Below are positions 9,080 to 16,640 of a DNA stretch of 35,332 nt, piece by piece. The position numbers and the translations under genes were made by a program. The notes beneath the pieces were generated by a model that did not search any database, was not told where the DNA came from, and was given only the letters and a program-made list of their open reading frames with translations. How positions within the stretch are numbered: position 1 is the stretch's first letter; each line of letters starts with the position of its first letter. This stretch comes from Brevundimonas intermedia (GTDB lineage: Bacteria > Pseudomonadota > Alphaproteobacteria > Caulobacterales > Caulobacteraceae): the NCBI RefSeq assembly GCF_027922165.1, contig NZ_BSFD01000002.1:654891-690222 (forward strand). The letters are read 5' to 3'.

Positions 9080-9253
9080 TCACCTCCCCGTTCGCGAAGG
9101 CGAACGGGGAGGACCGGCGGGAGCGTCAGCGAACGCCAGGAGGGGGCGACTCGGTGTCTGAAGCTGGTCCGGTCATCACCCCCGCCAGAGTCGCCCCCGC
9201 CTGGTCGCAAGCGCGACCTGTCCTCCCCACGCGCTCCGCGCGCGGAGAGGTGA
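9080..9253. repeat. Palindromic intergenic element A with strong terminator-like hairpin
   Basis: Terminal inverted repeats TCACCTCCCCG and CGGAGAGGTGA (one mismatch) bound 174 bases. The left end forms a perfect 12-bp stem (9083-9094 with 9101-9112, loop CGAAGG) just after the PadR operon and could stop transcription, although no U-tract follows. Internal inverted pieces GGGGGCGACTC and GAGTCGCCCCC lie near 9141-9198. It is a different family from R1-R3. Confidence 0.8.
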
Positions 9254-9260
9254 CGCTTCC

Positions 9261-9437
9261 TTCTTTCGTCATTCCGGGCGAAGGGCCGCTTGGCCCGCAG
9301 ACCCGGAACCCAGCGGCGCCGAAGGCGAAATCTGTAAGCCGCAGGATGCTGAAAGATCGAGTCCGCGACAGTTTCGCGCTCGCGCGCGCCGCTGGGTTCC
9401 GGGTCTCCGCTGCGCTTCGCCCGGAATGACGAAAGAA
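9261..9437. repeat. Palindromic intergenic element B, nested perfect inverted repeats
   Basis: The outer arms 9261-9283 and 9415-9437 are perfect 23-base reverse complements (starting TTCTTTCGTCATTCCGGG). Inside them, 9299-9319 and 9386-9406 form a second perfect 21-base pair (starting AGACCCGGAACCCAGCGGCG). The whole element could fold as a long hairpin of 177 bases. No open reading frame inside looks real. It starts 7 bases after element A ends, so two unrelated repeat families are stacked here. Confidence 0.92.
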
Positions 9438-9540
9438 AAGAGCCAGCGCGCACAATGACGCTGCCTCCACCCCAACAATTCCAACCCCTTACACGAATCT
9501 TACCCCCCGCTCCTAACCACCCCTCAAACCCCCCGCATAC

Positions 9541-9760
9541 TCCTCCCCGGTCTCGTCGCTAGGAGGGCTCGTAAGGCCTGCGACCTTGCGGCGGCGGGAG
9601 CGTAGGGATCAGGGGCGGGGGTGGGATTCCCCCGCGCCGCATGACGGTGCATCGGTGGGCTCATCCCGCGCAGAAACGTCGGCGGAGGACTCGGGGTTAG
9701 GAACCCGGTCGCACTCGGGACGGTCCTTCGCAGGGATCGCCGACCTGACGCAGGCCTTGG
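9541..9760 (+). other. GC-rich structured segment, non-coding RNA candidate
   Basis: No protein gene fits between element B and ubiA. This segment pairs with itself at long range: AAGGCCTGCG (9573-9582) is the perfect complement of 9749-9758, and TCAGG (9609-9613) complements 9744-9748. GTCGGCG (9678-9684) complements 9738-9744, and AGGAC/GTCCT (9686-9690, 9723-9727) nests inside it; the last base of the TCAGG partner is shared, so not all helices form together. Local hairpins include GGGTT-AGG-AACCC. An alternative rod-like fold pairs 9541-9551 with 9678-9689. I found no RNase P, SRP or tmRNA core motif. 6S RNA is one possibility but is not shown. The 100 bases upstream (9440-9540) are C-rich and empty. 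Strand assumed. Confidence 0.3.
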
Positions 9761-9874
9761 GGAAGAGGCATCACAACTGCCGCTTCAATATCCCCGGCCG
9801 GCAGAAACACCCTGCGCGCGGAGCGTCTGTCTTCGTCGAAACGGTAAAAACTAAATCACTCCGGGCGAGGCCCG

Positions 9875-9919
9875 GCGCTCCGTCCTGCCCTCCACAACTC
9901 CGCCGAAAGGACGGAGCGC
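9875..9919. repeat. Stem-loop with 12-bp perfect arms before ubiA
   Basis: GCGCTCCGTCCT (9875-9886) and AGGACGGAGCGC (9908-9919) are perfect complements around a 21-base loop, and a smaller GCCGGG-type hairpin precedes them. There is no T-run after it on either strand, so it is not a classical terminator. It lies 54 bases before ubiA and could be a leader structure or the end of an upstream RNA. Confidence 0.6.
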
Positions 9920-9973
9920 TTCGTCACGCCTTCACCCCGTCCCCTTCACCCTGTCCCCCATTCCGGCTAAGCC

Positions 9974-11011
9974 ATGCCCATGACCTCCGCCCCCCTTCCC
10001 GACGCCGGCGCCAACTGGGTGGATCGCCATGCGCCGGAGCGGCTGAAGCCCTGGCTGAAGCTGGGCCGGTTCGACCGGCCCATCGGCATCTGGCTGCTGC
10101 TCCTGCCCGGCTGGCAGGGCATCACCCTCGCCCTGGCCGAGTATCGGCAAGCGCCCGGCCTCTATGACCTGTGGCTGTTCGTCGGATTCGGCATCGGGGC
10201 CTGTCTGATGCGCGCCGCCGGCTGCGCTTTCAACGACATCGTCGACCGCGACTTCGACGCCCAGGTGGCCCGCACCGCCCTTCGCCCCATCCCCGCCGGC
10301 CTGATCTCCGTCAAACAGGCCTGGGCCTTCGTGATCGGCTGCAGCCTGATCAGTCTCCTGATCCTGCTGACCCTGCCCGTCGTCGCCATCCTGCTGGGCG
10401 TCGGCTCCCTCGCCCTGGTCGCCGCCTATCCCTTCATGAAGCGGATCACCTGGTGGCCCCAGGCCTGGCTGGGACTGACCTTCAACTGGGGCGCCCTGAT
10501 GGGCTTCGCCGCCGCCCTGCCCCTGGCCGCCGCCGCCCTTCTGCTGCCCGCCGACATCGCTGGCGAGTTCCGTCCCTTCCTCTGGTCCGCCCCGAGCGAC
10601 AGCGGCCACGCCGTCGCGCTGGTCTGGCAGGCCTATGTCCCCGCCGTCCTCCTCTACCTCGGCGGCGTCTTCTGGACCCTGGGCTACGACACCATCTACG
10701 CCCTCCAGGACATCGAGGACGACGCCATGGTCGGCGTGAAATCCTCGGCCCGCCGCCTGGCCTCGGCCGTGCGTCCCGGCGTAGCCGTCTTCTATGTCGT
10801 CAGCCTGATCCTCGCCGCCCTGGCTGGCCTGTCAGCCGGCCTCGGCCTGCTGTTCTGGCTGGGTCTGGCCCTCTACGCCGCCTACCTGGTCCGCCAGGTC
10901 GTCCGCCTCGACCGCACCGACGGCGCCCTCGCCCTGAAACTGTTCAAGTCCAACCGAGAGGCCGGCTTCATCCTGCTGGCCGCCCTCGCTCTCGGATGCC
11001 TCAGCCTGTGA
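9974..11011 (+). CDS. ubiA: 4-hydroxybenzoate polyprenyltransferase
   Basis: An integral membrane enzyme that joins the polyprenyl side chain to 4-hydroxybenzoate in ubiquinone synthesis. The 345-residue product shows LKLGRFDRPIGIWLLLLPGWQG near residue 29, the first Mg-diphosphate motif N87-D88-I-V-D91-R-D-F-D95, the conserved RTALRPIPAG, and the second acidic motif DTIYALQDIEDD. About nine membrane segments are present. It is somewhat longer than many family members because of an N-terminal extension of about 25 residues. The ATG at 9974 has no strong Shine-Dalgarno, and a second in-frame ATG lies two codons later. A lipoprotein gene follows 11 bases downstream. Confidence 0.95.
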   Translation: MPMTSAPLPDAGANWVDRHAPERLKPWLKLGRFDRPIGIWLLLLPGWQGITLALAEYRQAPGLYDLWLFVGFGIGACLMRAAGCAFNDIVDRDFDAQVARTALRPIPAGLISVKQAWAFVIGCSLISLLILLTLPVVAILLGVGSLALVAAYPFMKRITWWPQAWLGLTFNWGALMGFAAALPLAAAALLLPADIAGEFRPFLWSAPSDSGHAVALVWQAYVPAVLLYLGGVFWTLGYDTIYALQDIEDDAMVGVKSSARRLASAVRPGVAVFYVVSLILAALAGLSAGLGLLFWLGLALYAAYLVRQVVRLDRTDGALALKLFKSNREAGFILLAALALGCLSL

Positions 11012-11022
11012 AGGAGCCCCCC

Positions 11023-11856
11023 ATGACCTCCACCGTTCGTCTGCTGCTGCTGTCCGCCGCCGTCGCCGCCACCTTGGCCGCCTGCCAGAGGCGAGAGGAC
11101 AAGGCCGAGGCCCCCTCGCCCGCCCCAACCGCCGCCGCGCCGGTCAACCCGGCCACAGCCGGCGCGCCGATGGGCTTTGACTCCAAGACCCAGTACGCCA
11201 CGGTCAAACTGACCCTGCCGGACGCGATCAAGTCCAAGCCCGATCTACACGCCCCCCTCTACGCCGCCGCCGTGCGCGACCTGCGCCAGTTCTCCGAAGG
11301 CGCCCAGGCCGACCTGTCCGAGGCCGGCGGCGGCTCCAATCCCTATGAGAAGACCATCGCCTTCGACCCCGGCGCCGAGACCGGCAAGCTGTTCAGCCTG
11401 GCCCGCACCGATTTCGAATTCACCGGCGGCGCCCATCCCAACACCAGCTTCTCGGCCGTCCTCTGGGACAAGGCGATGAAGAAGCAGCTGGGCTTCGCCG
11501 ACCTGTTCCGCCCCGGCGCCGACCTGTCCGGCCTGAATAAGGCCCTGTGCGACGCCGCCAACGCCGCCAAACAGGCCCGCTCGCCGGGCTCCGAGAGCGC
11601 GACCCCGGGCGGCGACATGTGGTCCTGCCCCAAGGCCGTCTCGACCCCCTTCGTCCTGGCCCCCGGCGCCACGCCGGGCAAGGCGGGCGGCCTGGTCTTC
11701 CTGATCGGCGCCTATCAGATCGGCCCCTATTCGGACGGCCCCTACCGGATCGCCGTGCCCCAGTCGGTCTTCCGGTCCCTGCTCAACCCGGCCTACGCCG
11801 ACGAGTTCGCCGGCGCGCCGGTCAAGGCCGGGGAGGTGACGCCCAAGGCGGGCTGA
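11023..11856 (+). CDS. DUF3298-type lipoprotein (RsiV-like C-terminal domain)
   Basis: A 277-residue predicted lipoprotein. The signal sequence ends in the lipobox TLAAC (Cys21), and a Pro/Ala-rich linker follows. The folded part begins near SKTQYATVKLTLPDAI. It contains the family-like segments FEFTGGAHPNTSFSAVLWD and LGFADLF, and the C-terminal GAYQIGPYSDGPYRIAVPQSVFRSLL, typical of DUF3298, the domain also found in RsiV-type proteins. No transmembrane helix beyond the signal is seen, so it is not an anti-sigma factor itself. The start has AAGGAG seven bases upstream. It follows ubiA closely and may be co-transcribed. Function unknown. Confidence 0.85.
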   Translation: MTSTVRLLLLSAAVAATLAACQRREDKAEAPSPAPTAAAPVNPATAGAPMGFDSKTQYATVKLTLPDAIKSKPDLHAPLYAAAVRDLRQFSEGAQADLSEAGGGSNPYEKTIAFDPGAETGKLFSLARTDFEFTGGAHPNTSFSAVLWDKAMKKQLGFADLFRPGADLSGLNKALCDAANAAKQARSPGSESATPGGDMWSCPKAVSTPFVLAPGATPGKAGGLVFLIGAYQIGPYSDGPYRIAVPQSVFRSLLNPAYADEFAGAPVKAGEVTPKAG

Positions 11857-12789
11857 TCAATCCGCCAGGAACTGATCCACCAGTTCGGCGAACCGCTGCG
11901 GCTGGTCGGCCATGATGAAGTGCCGGCTGCCGTCGACGCGGATCAGCTTGACGCCGGGCAGGGTCGCATATTCGTGACCCCAGGCCCGATCCGCCTGAGC
12001 GGCCGGCGCCCCGCCGTCGGCGTCTGCGGCATAGAGGGCGGTCACCGGCACGCGCATGTTCGCCAGATCCGGCCGCGCATCCGTCAGCAGAACGTCCCGC
12101 ATGGCCGCCGCCATGGCCTTGCGGTCCGACGCAGTCGTCCAGTCGACCAGCCTGACCCGCAATGCCGCATCCCGCGTCATGCCCTGGGCGGAGCCGACCT
12201 GGGCGGCGCGGAAGGACTCGTCCGACAGGGCGAGAATGCTCTGCGCCGTCTGCTCCGCCGCCGGTCTCATGGCCTCGACCGTCACCTGCGGCCCCCGCAG
12301 CGCGCCGAAGAAGGGCAGGCTGTCCACACTCATCAACCGGCCGACGGCCTCAGGATGCTGCTGCGCCAGCACCAGTCCCGTCAGGGCGCCCATCGAATGA
12401 CCGACCACCGCCGGTCGCTCCAATCCCTGGACGCGGATGTAGCGGTCCAGTTCATCGACCACCGGCTGGACGAAGGGACCGTCCTCGTGGCTCCAGGCCT
12501 CTCCGGCGAAACCCGCCAACTGCACCAGATGCACCCGGTGCGTCGCCTTCAGCCGATCCGCCGTGACCCGCCACACCTCCCGCGAACAGCCGAAGCCGGG
12601 GATCAGGATCACATCGGGGCCGGCTCCCACCACCTCGACGGACAGCCGGTCCGAGACGAAGGCCGGCGCCTGGGTGGCAGGCTGGGCGAAGGCGGCGGTC
12701 ACGCCGACCATCAGCGACGGGGTGCAGACCGCCAGACCGAACAGAGCGGCGCGCAGGCGCGGGCGCGCCTTGAAGAAGGCGTTGAACAT
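11857..12789 (-). CDS. Secreted alpha/beta hydrolase
   Basis: A 310-residue alpha/beta-hydrolase-fold protein with an N-terminal signal peptide (residues 1-35, ending TAAFAQ), so it acts in the periplasm or outside. The oxyanion region is LIPGFGCSREVW, the nucleophile elbow is G130-H-S132-M-G134, and the catalytic histidine is in GSRHFIMADQP near the end. The acid is probably the aspartate in YAADADGG. The substrate is unknown; esterase or lactonase activity fits. It converges on the DUF3298 gene with the stop codons directly adjacent and no terminator between them. Confidence 0.92.
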   Translation of the reverse strand: MFNAFFKARPRLRAALFGLAVCTPSLMVGVTAAFAQPATQAPAFVSDRLSVEVVGAGPDVILIPGFGCSREVWRVTADRLKATHRVHLVQLAGFAGEAWSHEDGPFVQPVVDELDRYIRVQGLERPAVVGHSMGALTGLVLAQQHPEAVGRLMSVDSLPFFGALRGPQVTVEAMRPAAEQTAQSILALSDESFRAAQVGSAQGMTRDAALRVRLVDWTTASDRKAMAAAMRDVLLTDARPDLANMRVPVTALYAADADGGAPAAQADRAWGHEYATLPGVKLIRVDGSRHFIMADQPQRFAELVDQFLAD

Positions 12790-12828
12790 CGGATGTCTCC
12801 CTTGGATTTTAGGTTTGGCCCGCCGCCC

Positions 12829-13026
12829 TCAGGCGTGCGGGTTCTCGAAGATCTCCTCGACCGGTCGGTCGAAGGCCGCAGCAATGCGATAGGCCAGGTC
12901 CAGCGACGGATCGTGCCGCTCGGTCTCCAGAGCGATCACCGCCTGTCGCGACACGCCCAGCGCCTGGCCCAACTGCTCCTGGGTCCAGCCGCGCTCGACG
13001 CGCAGCAGTTTCAGCCGGTTCTTCAT
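12829..13026 (-). CDS. Small XRE-type (Cro/CI) transcriptional regulator
   Basis: A 65-residue protein that is almost entirely one helix-turn-helix domain: MKNRLKLLRVERGWTQEQLG, then the recognition segment VSRQAVIALE, and the ending PVEEIFENP. Length is normal for the short YozG-like family. Its ATG overlaps the stop of the membrane-protein gene upstream (ATGA), so the two are translated together. Short XRE regulators paired with a membrane protein are common; the signal they sense is unknown. Self-regulation through the CCTGAC repeats upstream is plausible. Confidence 0.93.
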   Translation of the reverse strand: MKNRLKLLRVERGWTQEQLGQALGVSRQAVIALETERHDPSLDLAYRIAAAFDRPVEEIFENPHA

Positions 13027-13430
13027 CGGCTGGTCCGAATGAAGGGCGCGGTCAGGCCGTACATGCCCCAGAACAGCGGCACGATCAGCCAGGTCTGCAT
13101 ATGCGGCGCTCCCGCGAAGCTCTCCCCGAACCCCCAGAAGGTGGCGACCGCCATCGCCAACCCCGAGGCGACGATGAATTGTTTCGCCGTGACGCCCCGC
13201 ACGAACTCGTCGCTCTCCCGCATCAGCGACAGCACCGCCCAGATCTGGCCGATCACCGGCGCCGAGACCACCGCCGCCAGCCCCCAGGCCGCCGGTTTCC
13301 CCATCACCTCGTCAAAGGCGTCGGTCGTCATCATGGCTACGCAAATGGCCACATAGGGAATGGTGAACGCCATGATGCGAATGACGTATCGCCGGTGCGC
13401 CGGGGTAGTTGATTTTCCGAAAGACAACAT
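13023..13430 (-). CDS. Four-helix membrane protein paired with XRE regulator
   Basis: A 135-residue predicted inner-membrane protein with four hydrophobic segments (about residues 17-39, 50-72, 87-107 and 113-130). The start at 13430 is supported by AAGGAGG seven bases upstream; the longer in-frame reading from 13469 has no ribosome-binding site and would overlap the promoter. No conserved enzyme motif is visible. It is the first gene of a two-gene operon with the XRE regulator and may modulate it or be regulated by it. Confidence 0.85.
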   Translation of the reverse strand: MLSFGKSTTPAHRRYVIRIMAFTIPYVAICVAMMTTDAFDEVMGKPAAWGLAAVVSAPVIGQIWAVLSLMRESDEFVRGVTAKQFIVASGLAMAVATFWGFGESFAGAPHMQTWLIVPLFWGMYGLTAPFIRTSR

Positions 13431-13454
13431 GTCCGCCTCCTTTTGTAAGGCGAA

Positions 13455-13498
13455 CCTGACATCGGCCAAGTGTCATGTCAACCTGACTTTTTGTCAGG
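13455..13498 (-). promoter_or_regulatory. Promoter and operator-like repeats of the XRE operon
   Basis: On the minus strand a consensus -35 TTGACA (13481-13476) is present; the best -10 at 17-18 bp spacing (CAGGTT) is weak. An inverted repeat CCTGAC-TTTTT-GTCAGG (13482-13498) abuts the -35, and a further CCTGAC copy lies at 13455-13460 over the -10 region. That placement suits repression, probably by the XRE protein (inference). Confidence 0.5.
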
Positions 13499-13556
13499 CC
13501 CACATTACTTCGTCGCGGCGCTGTTCCCGCACCGTCAGCACCGGTACCCTGACGCC

Positions 13557-14207
13557 ATGACCATCCCCGACCCGGCCGCCTTCATCCACGCCAACACGCG
13601 GCTCCAGCCTGTGCCTCATGCGCCGGAAATCTCGCTCTGGCTGGCGGACGAGATCACACCCATCTGGCGGTTGACGGAAGAGGAACTGGGCGAACTGGGC
13701 CTGCCCCCGCCCTTCTGGGCCTTCGCCTGGGCCGGCGGTCAGGCCCTGGGCCGCTACCTGCTGGATCACCCGCACGAAGTGACGGGCAAGCGGGTGCTGG
13801 ACTTTGCGACCGGGTCCGGCCTGGTCGGGGTCGCCGCCATGCGCGCCGGCGCCGCCTCAGTCCTGTGCGCCGACATCGACCCCTTCTGCCAAGCTGCAGT
13901 CGCCGCCAACGCCCAGGCCAACGGCGTGGCGCTGGACTTCACCGGCCAGAACCTGCTCGACGCGCCCCCACCGTCCGTGGACCTCATCTGCGCCGGCGAC
14001 ATCTGCTACGAAAAGCCCATGACCGAAGCCGTGCTCGCCTGGCTGGGCCAGGCCCGCGCCGCCGGAACACGCGTCCTGATCGGCGATCCCGGCCGCACAT
14101 ACTTCCCCCGCTCCGGCCTGGACTTCCTGGCCGAATACAGGGTGCCCACAACGCGCGAACTGGAGGACCAAGAGATCAAGCGTGCGTCGGTCTGGGCCCT
14201 GCCATGA
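13557..14207 (+). CDS. Class I SAM methyltransferase, ETFB-lysine methyltransferase type
   Basis: A 216-residue methyltransferase. Family marks are FIHANTRLQPVPHAPEISLWLADE at the N-terminus, GLPPPFWAFAWAGGQALGRYL, the SAM-binding motif VLDFATGSGLVGVAA, the acidic ADID, and GDPGRTYFP near the C-terminus. This pattern matches the bacterial relatives of METTL20, which methylate lysines of the electron-transfer flavoprotein beta subunit; related proteins are often annotated loosely as PrmA-like. The target here is inferred from family only, and no etf genes are in the window. The start is the ATG at 13557, where the family N-terminus begins; the longer reading from 13470 adds 29 unrelated residues across the neighbouring promoter. 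Confidence 0.88.
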   Translation: MTIPDPAAFIHANTRLQPVPHAPEISLWLADEITPIWRLTEEELGELGLPPPFWAFAWAGGQALGRYLLDHPHEVTGKRVLDFATGSGLVGVAAMRAGAASVLCADIDPFCQAAVAANAQANGVALDFTGQNLLDAPPPSVDLICAGDICYEKPMTEAVLAWLGQARAAGTRVLIGDPGRTYFPRSGLDFLAEYRVPTTRELEDQEIKRASVWALP

Positions 14208-14249
14208 AGCCAACCGGCGGAGCGTCGCCGCCCCGCCGGTCTCCTGCAA

Positions 14250-15005
14250 TCAGGCCGCCGCCATCAGGCTGCCGGTCATCTCCTCCGACGCCCAACTGCC
14301 GTAGGATTCGACCTGTTTGGCCCTCATCGACTCGAAGGCCGAGGTCAGTTCGGTGACGCTGATCCCCCCGTCGCTGTCGGTGTCCACAGCCGCGAAGGCG
14401 TCGCTGATGCTGGAGGAGTCGTCTTCCTCCAGCGACGCCATCAACTCCTCGAGGCTGACCGTGCCGTCTTCATTGGTGTCAGCAGCGTCGAACACCGTCT
14501 CAGCGGTCTCCTCCGCCGAGGCCGGCGCCGCGCCGCCGCCCGGAGGCGGTCCGCCGGGCGGCGGCCCCATGGCCTGGAGGCCGGACTCGAGCTCGTCGGC
14601 GCTCATCACCCCGTCGCTGTCCGCATCCAGCGAGGCGAAAGCGTCCGAGATTTCCGAGGTGTCGGACACGCCCAGAGCGGTTCCGACCTCGGTCAGGCTC
14701 AAGCCGCCGTCCCCGTCGGAATCGAGGTCCGAGATCAGACCACTGACGAAGTCCTTCCCGGTCGAGGCCGTCTCCTGGCTTTCGAGCAGAGCGGACATTG
14801 TGTCCGAACTAAGGCTGCTGGCGGCAGTGCTGGCAGGGGGTGGTCCGGACGGCGGCGGGGACGATGAGGTCCCCTGACTGGGGCTGAACAGCCCCTCGCT
14901 GGGCGAAGTTTGCCCAGTGGATTCGGCGCTCTGGGTCTGGAACAGGTCGCGCAGGGCCTGAAGCGACAGACCGGCAGAGGCCGAGGATGCGGATGATACC
15001 GACAT
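14250..15005 (-). CDS. Four-EF-hand calcium-binding protein
   Basis: A 251-residue acidic protein with four EF-hand loops: DLDSDGDGGLSLTE, SLDADSDGVMSADE, AADTNEDGTVSLEE and AVDTDSDGGISVTE. They form two pairs separated by a Pro/Gly linker (MGPPPGGPPPGG). The N-terminal 80 residues are Ser/Pro-rich and disordered-looking, with SLQALRDLF as the only helix-like patch. There is no signal peptide. The start at 15005 has AGGAG nine bases upstream; the longer reading lacks one. It resembles the alphaproteobacterial EF-hand proteins that automated pipelines name XopAW-like. No secretion system is in the window, so an effector role should not be assumed; calcium binding is the safe prediction. Confidence 0.88.
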   Translation of the reverse strand: MSVSSASSASAGLSLQALRDLFQTQSAESTGQTSPSEGLFSPSQGTSSSPPPSGPPPASTAASSLSSDTMSALLESQETASTGKDFVSGLISDLDSDGDGGLSLTEVGTALGVSDTSEISDAFASLDADSDGVMSADELESGLQAMGPPPGGPPPGGGAAPASAEETAETVFDAADTNEDGTVSLEELMASLEEDDSSSISDAFAAVDTDSDGGISVTELTSAFESMRAKQVESYGSWASEEMTGSLMAAA

Positions 15006-15124
15006 TCCTGGCTCCTGATCGGAGGCGACGATGTCCCGCCCGACCAGAGGCCGTGCGTCCCGTCGCTGAAGACCTTGCAAAACTCATCGTAAACTTGCCC
15101 CAAACGACTGTATTAACTTGATTA

Positions 15125-15138
15125 TTTCAATATTGAAA
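15125..15138. promoter_or_regulatory. 14-bp perfect palindrome in divergent intergenic region
   Basis: TTTCAATATTGAAA is its own reverse complement. It lies in a short AT-rich patch, unusual for this window, between the divergent EF-hand gene and the small secreted protein gene. It looks like a regulator site shared by both promoters; the regulator is unknown. Confidence 0.5.
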
Positions 15139-15215
15139 CAATCACCGATCAAGGATCGACCGCGTGGGGCGCGTCGCCCCTTGGCGGCGAGCGACCGCCT
15201 ACCCATCTCAGATCC

Positions 15216-15605
15216 ATGCGACGTCTGATGACCCTGTCCGCACTGATCACCGCCGGCTGCGCCACCTCGGCCCTCGCGCAGACGCCGCCCTACGTCCCGC
15301 CGTACGGCGCCTATTCCGGCGGCGTTCCCGCAGCGATCGCCGACCAGCATCGCTACGAAAACGATCGGTTGAGGCGACAGTCTGAGGCCAATGCGGCCCT
15401 AGCCCGCCAGCAGCAGGTCGAAACTCGTCAGCGCCTTATGCAGATCGAGGCGGCGCGCGAACCGACCGGGTCCGTTCTCGTCCCGGCCCGCCCTCTCTAT
15501 GAGGTCGATCAGGAACGCGCCCTTCGCGAAGGCGCCGCCGTCCGACGTGAACAAACCCGTCAGGACGTGACCCAGATCGACGAGTGGCTGGATCGGCCGA
15601 ACTGA
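15216..15605 (+). CDS. Small secreted hypothetical protein
   Basis: A 129-residue protein with a signal peptide (MRRLMTLSALITAGCATSALAQ, cleavage likely after ALA). The N-terminal mature part is Pro/Tyr-rich (TPPYVPPYGAYSGG) and is followed by a long charged, helix-forming stretch rich in Arg, Gln and Glu (about residues 45-125). I do not recognise a family; it resembles small periplasmic coiled-coil proteins of Caulobacterales. A cysteine inside the signal (Cys15) is not in a good lipobox position. It is divergent from the EF-hand gene and precedes the metallopeptidase gene by 64 bases. Confidence 0.75.
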   Translation: MRRLMTLSALITAGCATSALAQTPPYVPPYGAYSGGVPAAIADQHRYENDRLRRQSEANAALARQQQVETRQRLMQIEAAREPTGSVLVPARPLYEVDQERALREGAAVRREQTRQDVTQIDEWLDRPN

Positions 15606-15618
15606 CGCATCCCTTCCC

Positions 15619-15647
15619 TTGCGACTGCGTTCCGGCCTAGCTTTAAT
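15619..15647 (+). promoter_or_regulatory. Putative sigma70-type promoter of the metallopeptidase gene
   Basis: TTGCGA (15619-15624), 17-base spacer, TTTAAT (15642-15647). The predicted start near 15654 gives a leader of about 16 bases that still includes GGAGGGG. A TAATCGATTA palindrome (15644-15653) overlaps the -10. Confidence 0.4.
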
Positions 15648-15669
15648 CGATTAGGCGGAGGGGACCGGC

Positions 15670-16524
15670 ATGCGCTGGCAGGGCGGACGGACAGGCGGCG
15701 GCGGCGTCGAGGATCGGCGGGGGCTCGGCGGCGGCGCAGTCGCTGGCGGGGGCATCGGCGTCGGGGTGTTGGCGATCATCGGTTACCTGGTGTTCGGAAT
15801 CGACCCCGCGACGACGACCCAGTTGGCCAGCCAGTTCGGCGGCGTCGGGGCCGAGCAGCAGCAGGGTCAGCTCGGGACGCCTGAAGATCAGGCCGGGCGG
15901 TTCGTCGACGTCGTCGGGGGCAATATTAACGACGTCTGGGCCCAGAAGCTGAATGGCTATGAACCGCCCAAGGTGGTCATCTACGAACAGGGCACATCGA
16001 CCGGCTGCGGCTTCGGCCAGTCCGCCATGGGCCCCTTCTACTGCCCGACCGACAAAACCGTCTATCTCGACCTGGGCTTCTGGCAGGAGATGGAGACGCA
16101 ACTCGGGGCGTCCGGCGCCGACTTCGCGCGCGCCTATGTCATCGCCCACGAGTTCGGCCACCACGTCCAGACCCTGACCGGAACCTCCGAACAGGCCCGA
16201 CAGGCTCGGCAACAGTCTCGGAGCGAGGCCGAGGCCAACCAGTATTCGGTCGCGCTGGAGCTCCAGGCCGACTGCTACGCGGGCGTCTGGGCCAAAAACG
16301 CCTCCGCCGCCTCAAGCGGACAGGTGGCGCTGGAACCCGGCGACATCGAGGAAGGCATGAAGACGGCACAGGCCATCGGCGACGACACCCTGCAACGCCG
16401 GGGCGGCGGGCGTGTCTCGCCCGAGAGCTTCACCCATGGGTCGTCGGCTCAGAGGGTCGAATGGCTGCAACGGGGCTATCAATCCGGCGATCCCGCCGTC
16501 TGTGACACCTTCAGCGCAAGCTGA
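15670..16524 (+). CDS. ypfJ: YpfJ-type neutral zinc metallopeptidase
   Basis: A 284-residue membrane-anchored protein. The N-terminus MRWQGGRTGGGGVEDRRG is the family signature. It is followed by a Gly-rich membrane helix (about residues 21-43) and a periplasmic domain with GTSTGCGFGQSAMGPFYCPTDKTVYLDLGFW, the zinc motif HEFGHH (HEXXH), and the downstream ligand region ELQADCYAGVW. Length is normal. The catalytic residues are intact, but the substrate of this family is not known. GGAGGGG precedes the ATG at good spacing. Confidence 0.93.
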   Translation: MRWQGGRTGGGGVEDRRGLGGGAVAGGGIGVGVLAIIGYLVFGIDPATTTQLASQFGGVGAEQQQGQLGTPEDQAGRFVDVVGGNINDVWAQKLNGYEPPKVVIYEQGTSTGCGFGQSAMGPFYCPTDKTVYLDLGFWQEMETQLGASGADFARAYVIAHEFGHHVQTLTGTSEQARQARQQSRSEAEANQYSVALELQADCYAGVWAKNASAASSGQVALEPGDIEEGMKTAQAIGDDTLQRRGGGRVSPESFTHGSSAQRVEWLQRGYQSGDPAVCDTFSAS

Positions 16525-16640
16525 GCCTTAACAGGCTTTCAATCCTACGTCGCAAATGTCAGTCATGAGGGAGACGCCGCGCGCCTCCCCGCGATCCCGG
16601 CATCTGCGATCAAATCGACACCTTTAGACGGATATTCCGC

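Noticed and set aside
9140..9200. GGGGGCGACT resembling the 5' end of a tmRNA
   Set aside because: It is one arm of the internal inverted repeat of element A; there is no tRNA-like end, tag frame or T-loop nearby.
9586..10167. Open frame of 193 codons across the gap before ubiA
   Set aside because: It is low-complexity, lacks a ribosome-binding site and overlaps ubiA in another frame; the gap is better explained by structured non-coding sequence.
14250..15005. EF-hand protein as a type III effector
   Set aside because: The resemblance to XopAW-named proteins is only in the EF-hands and Ser-rich start; no secretion genes are present.
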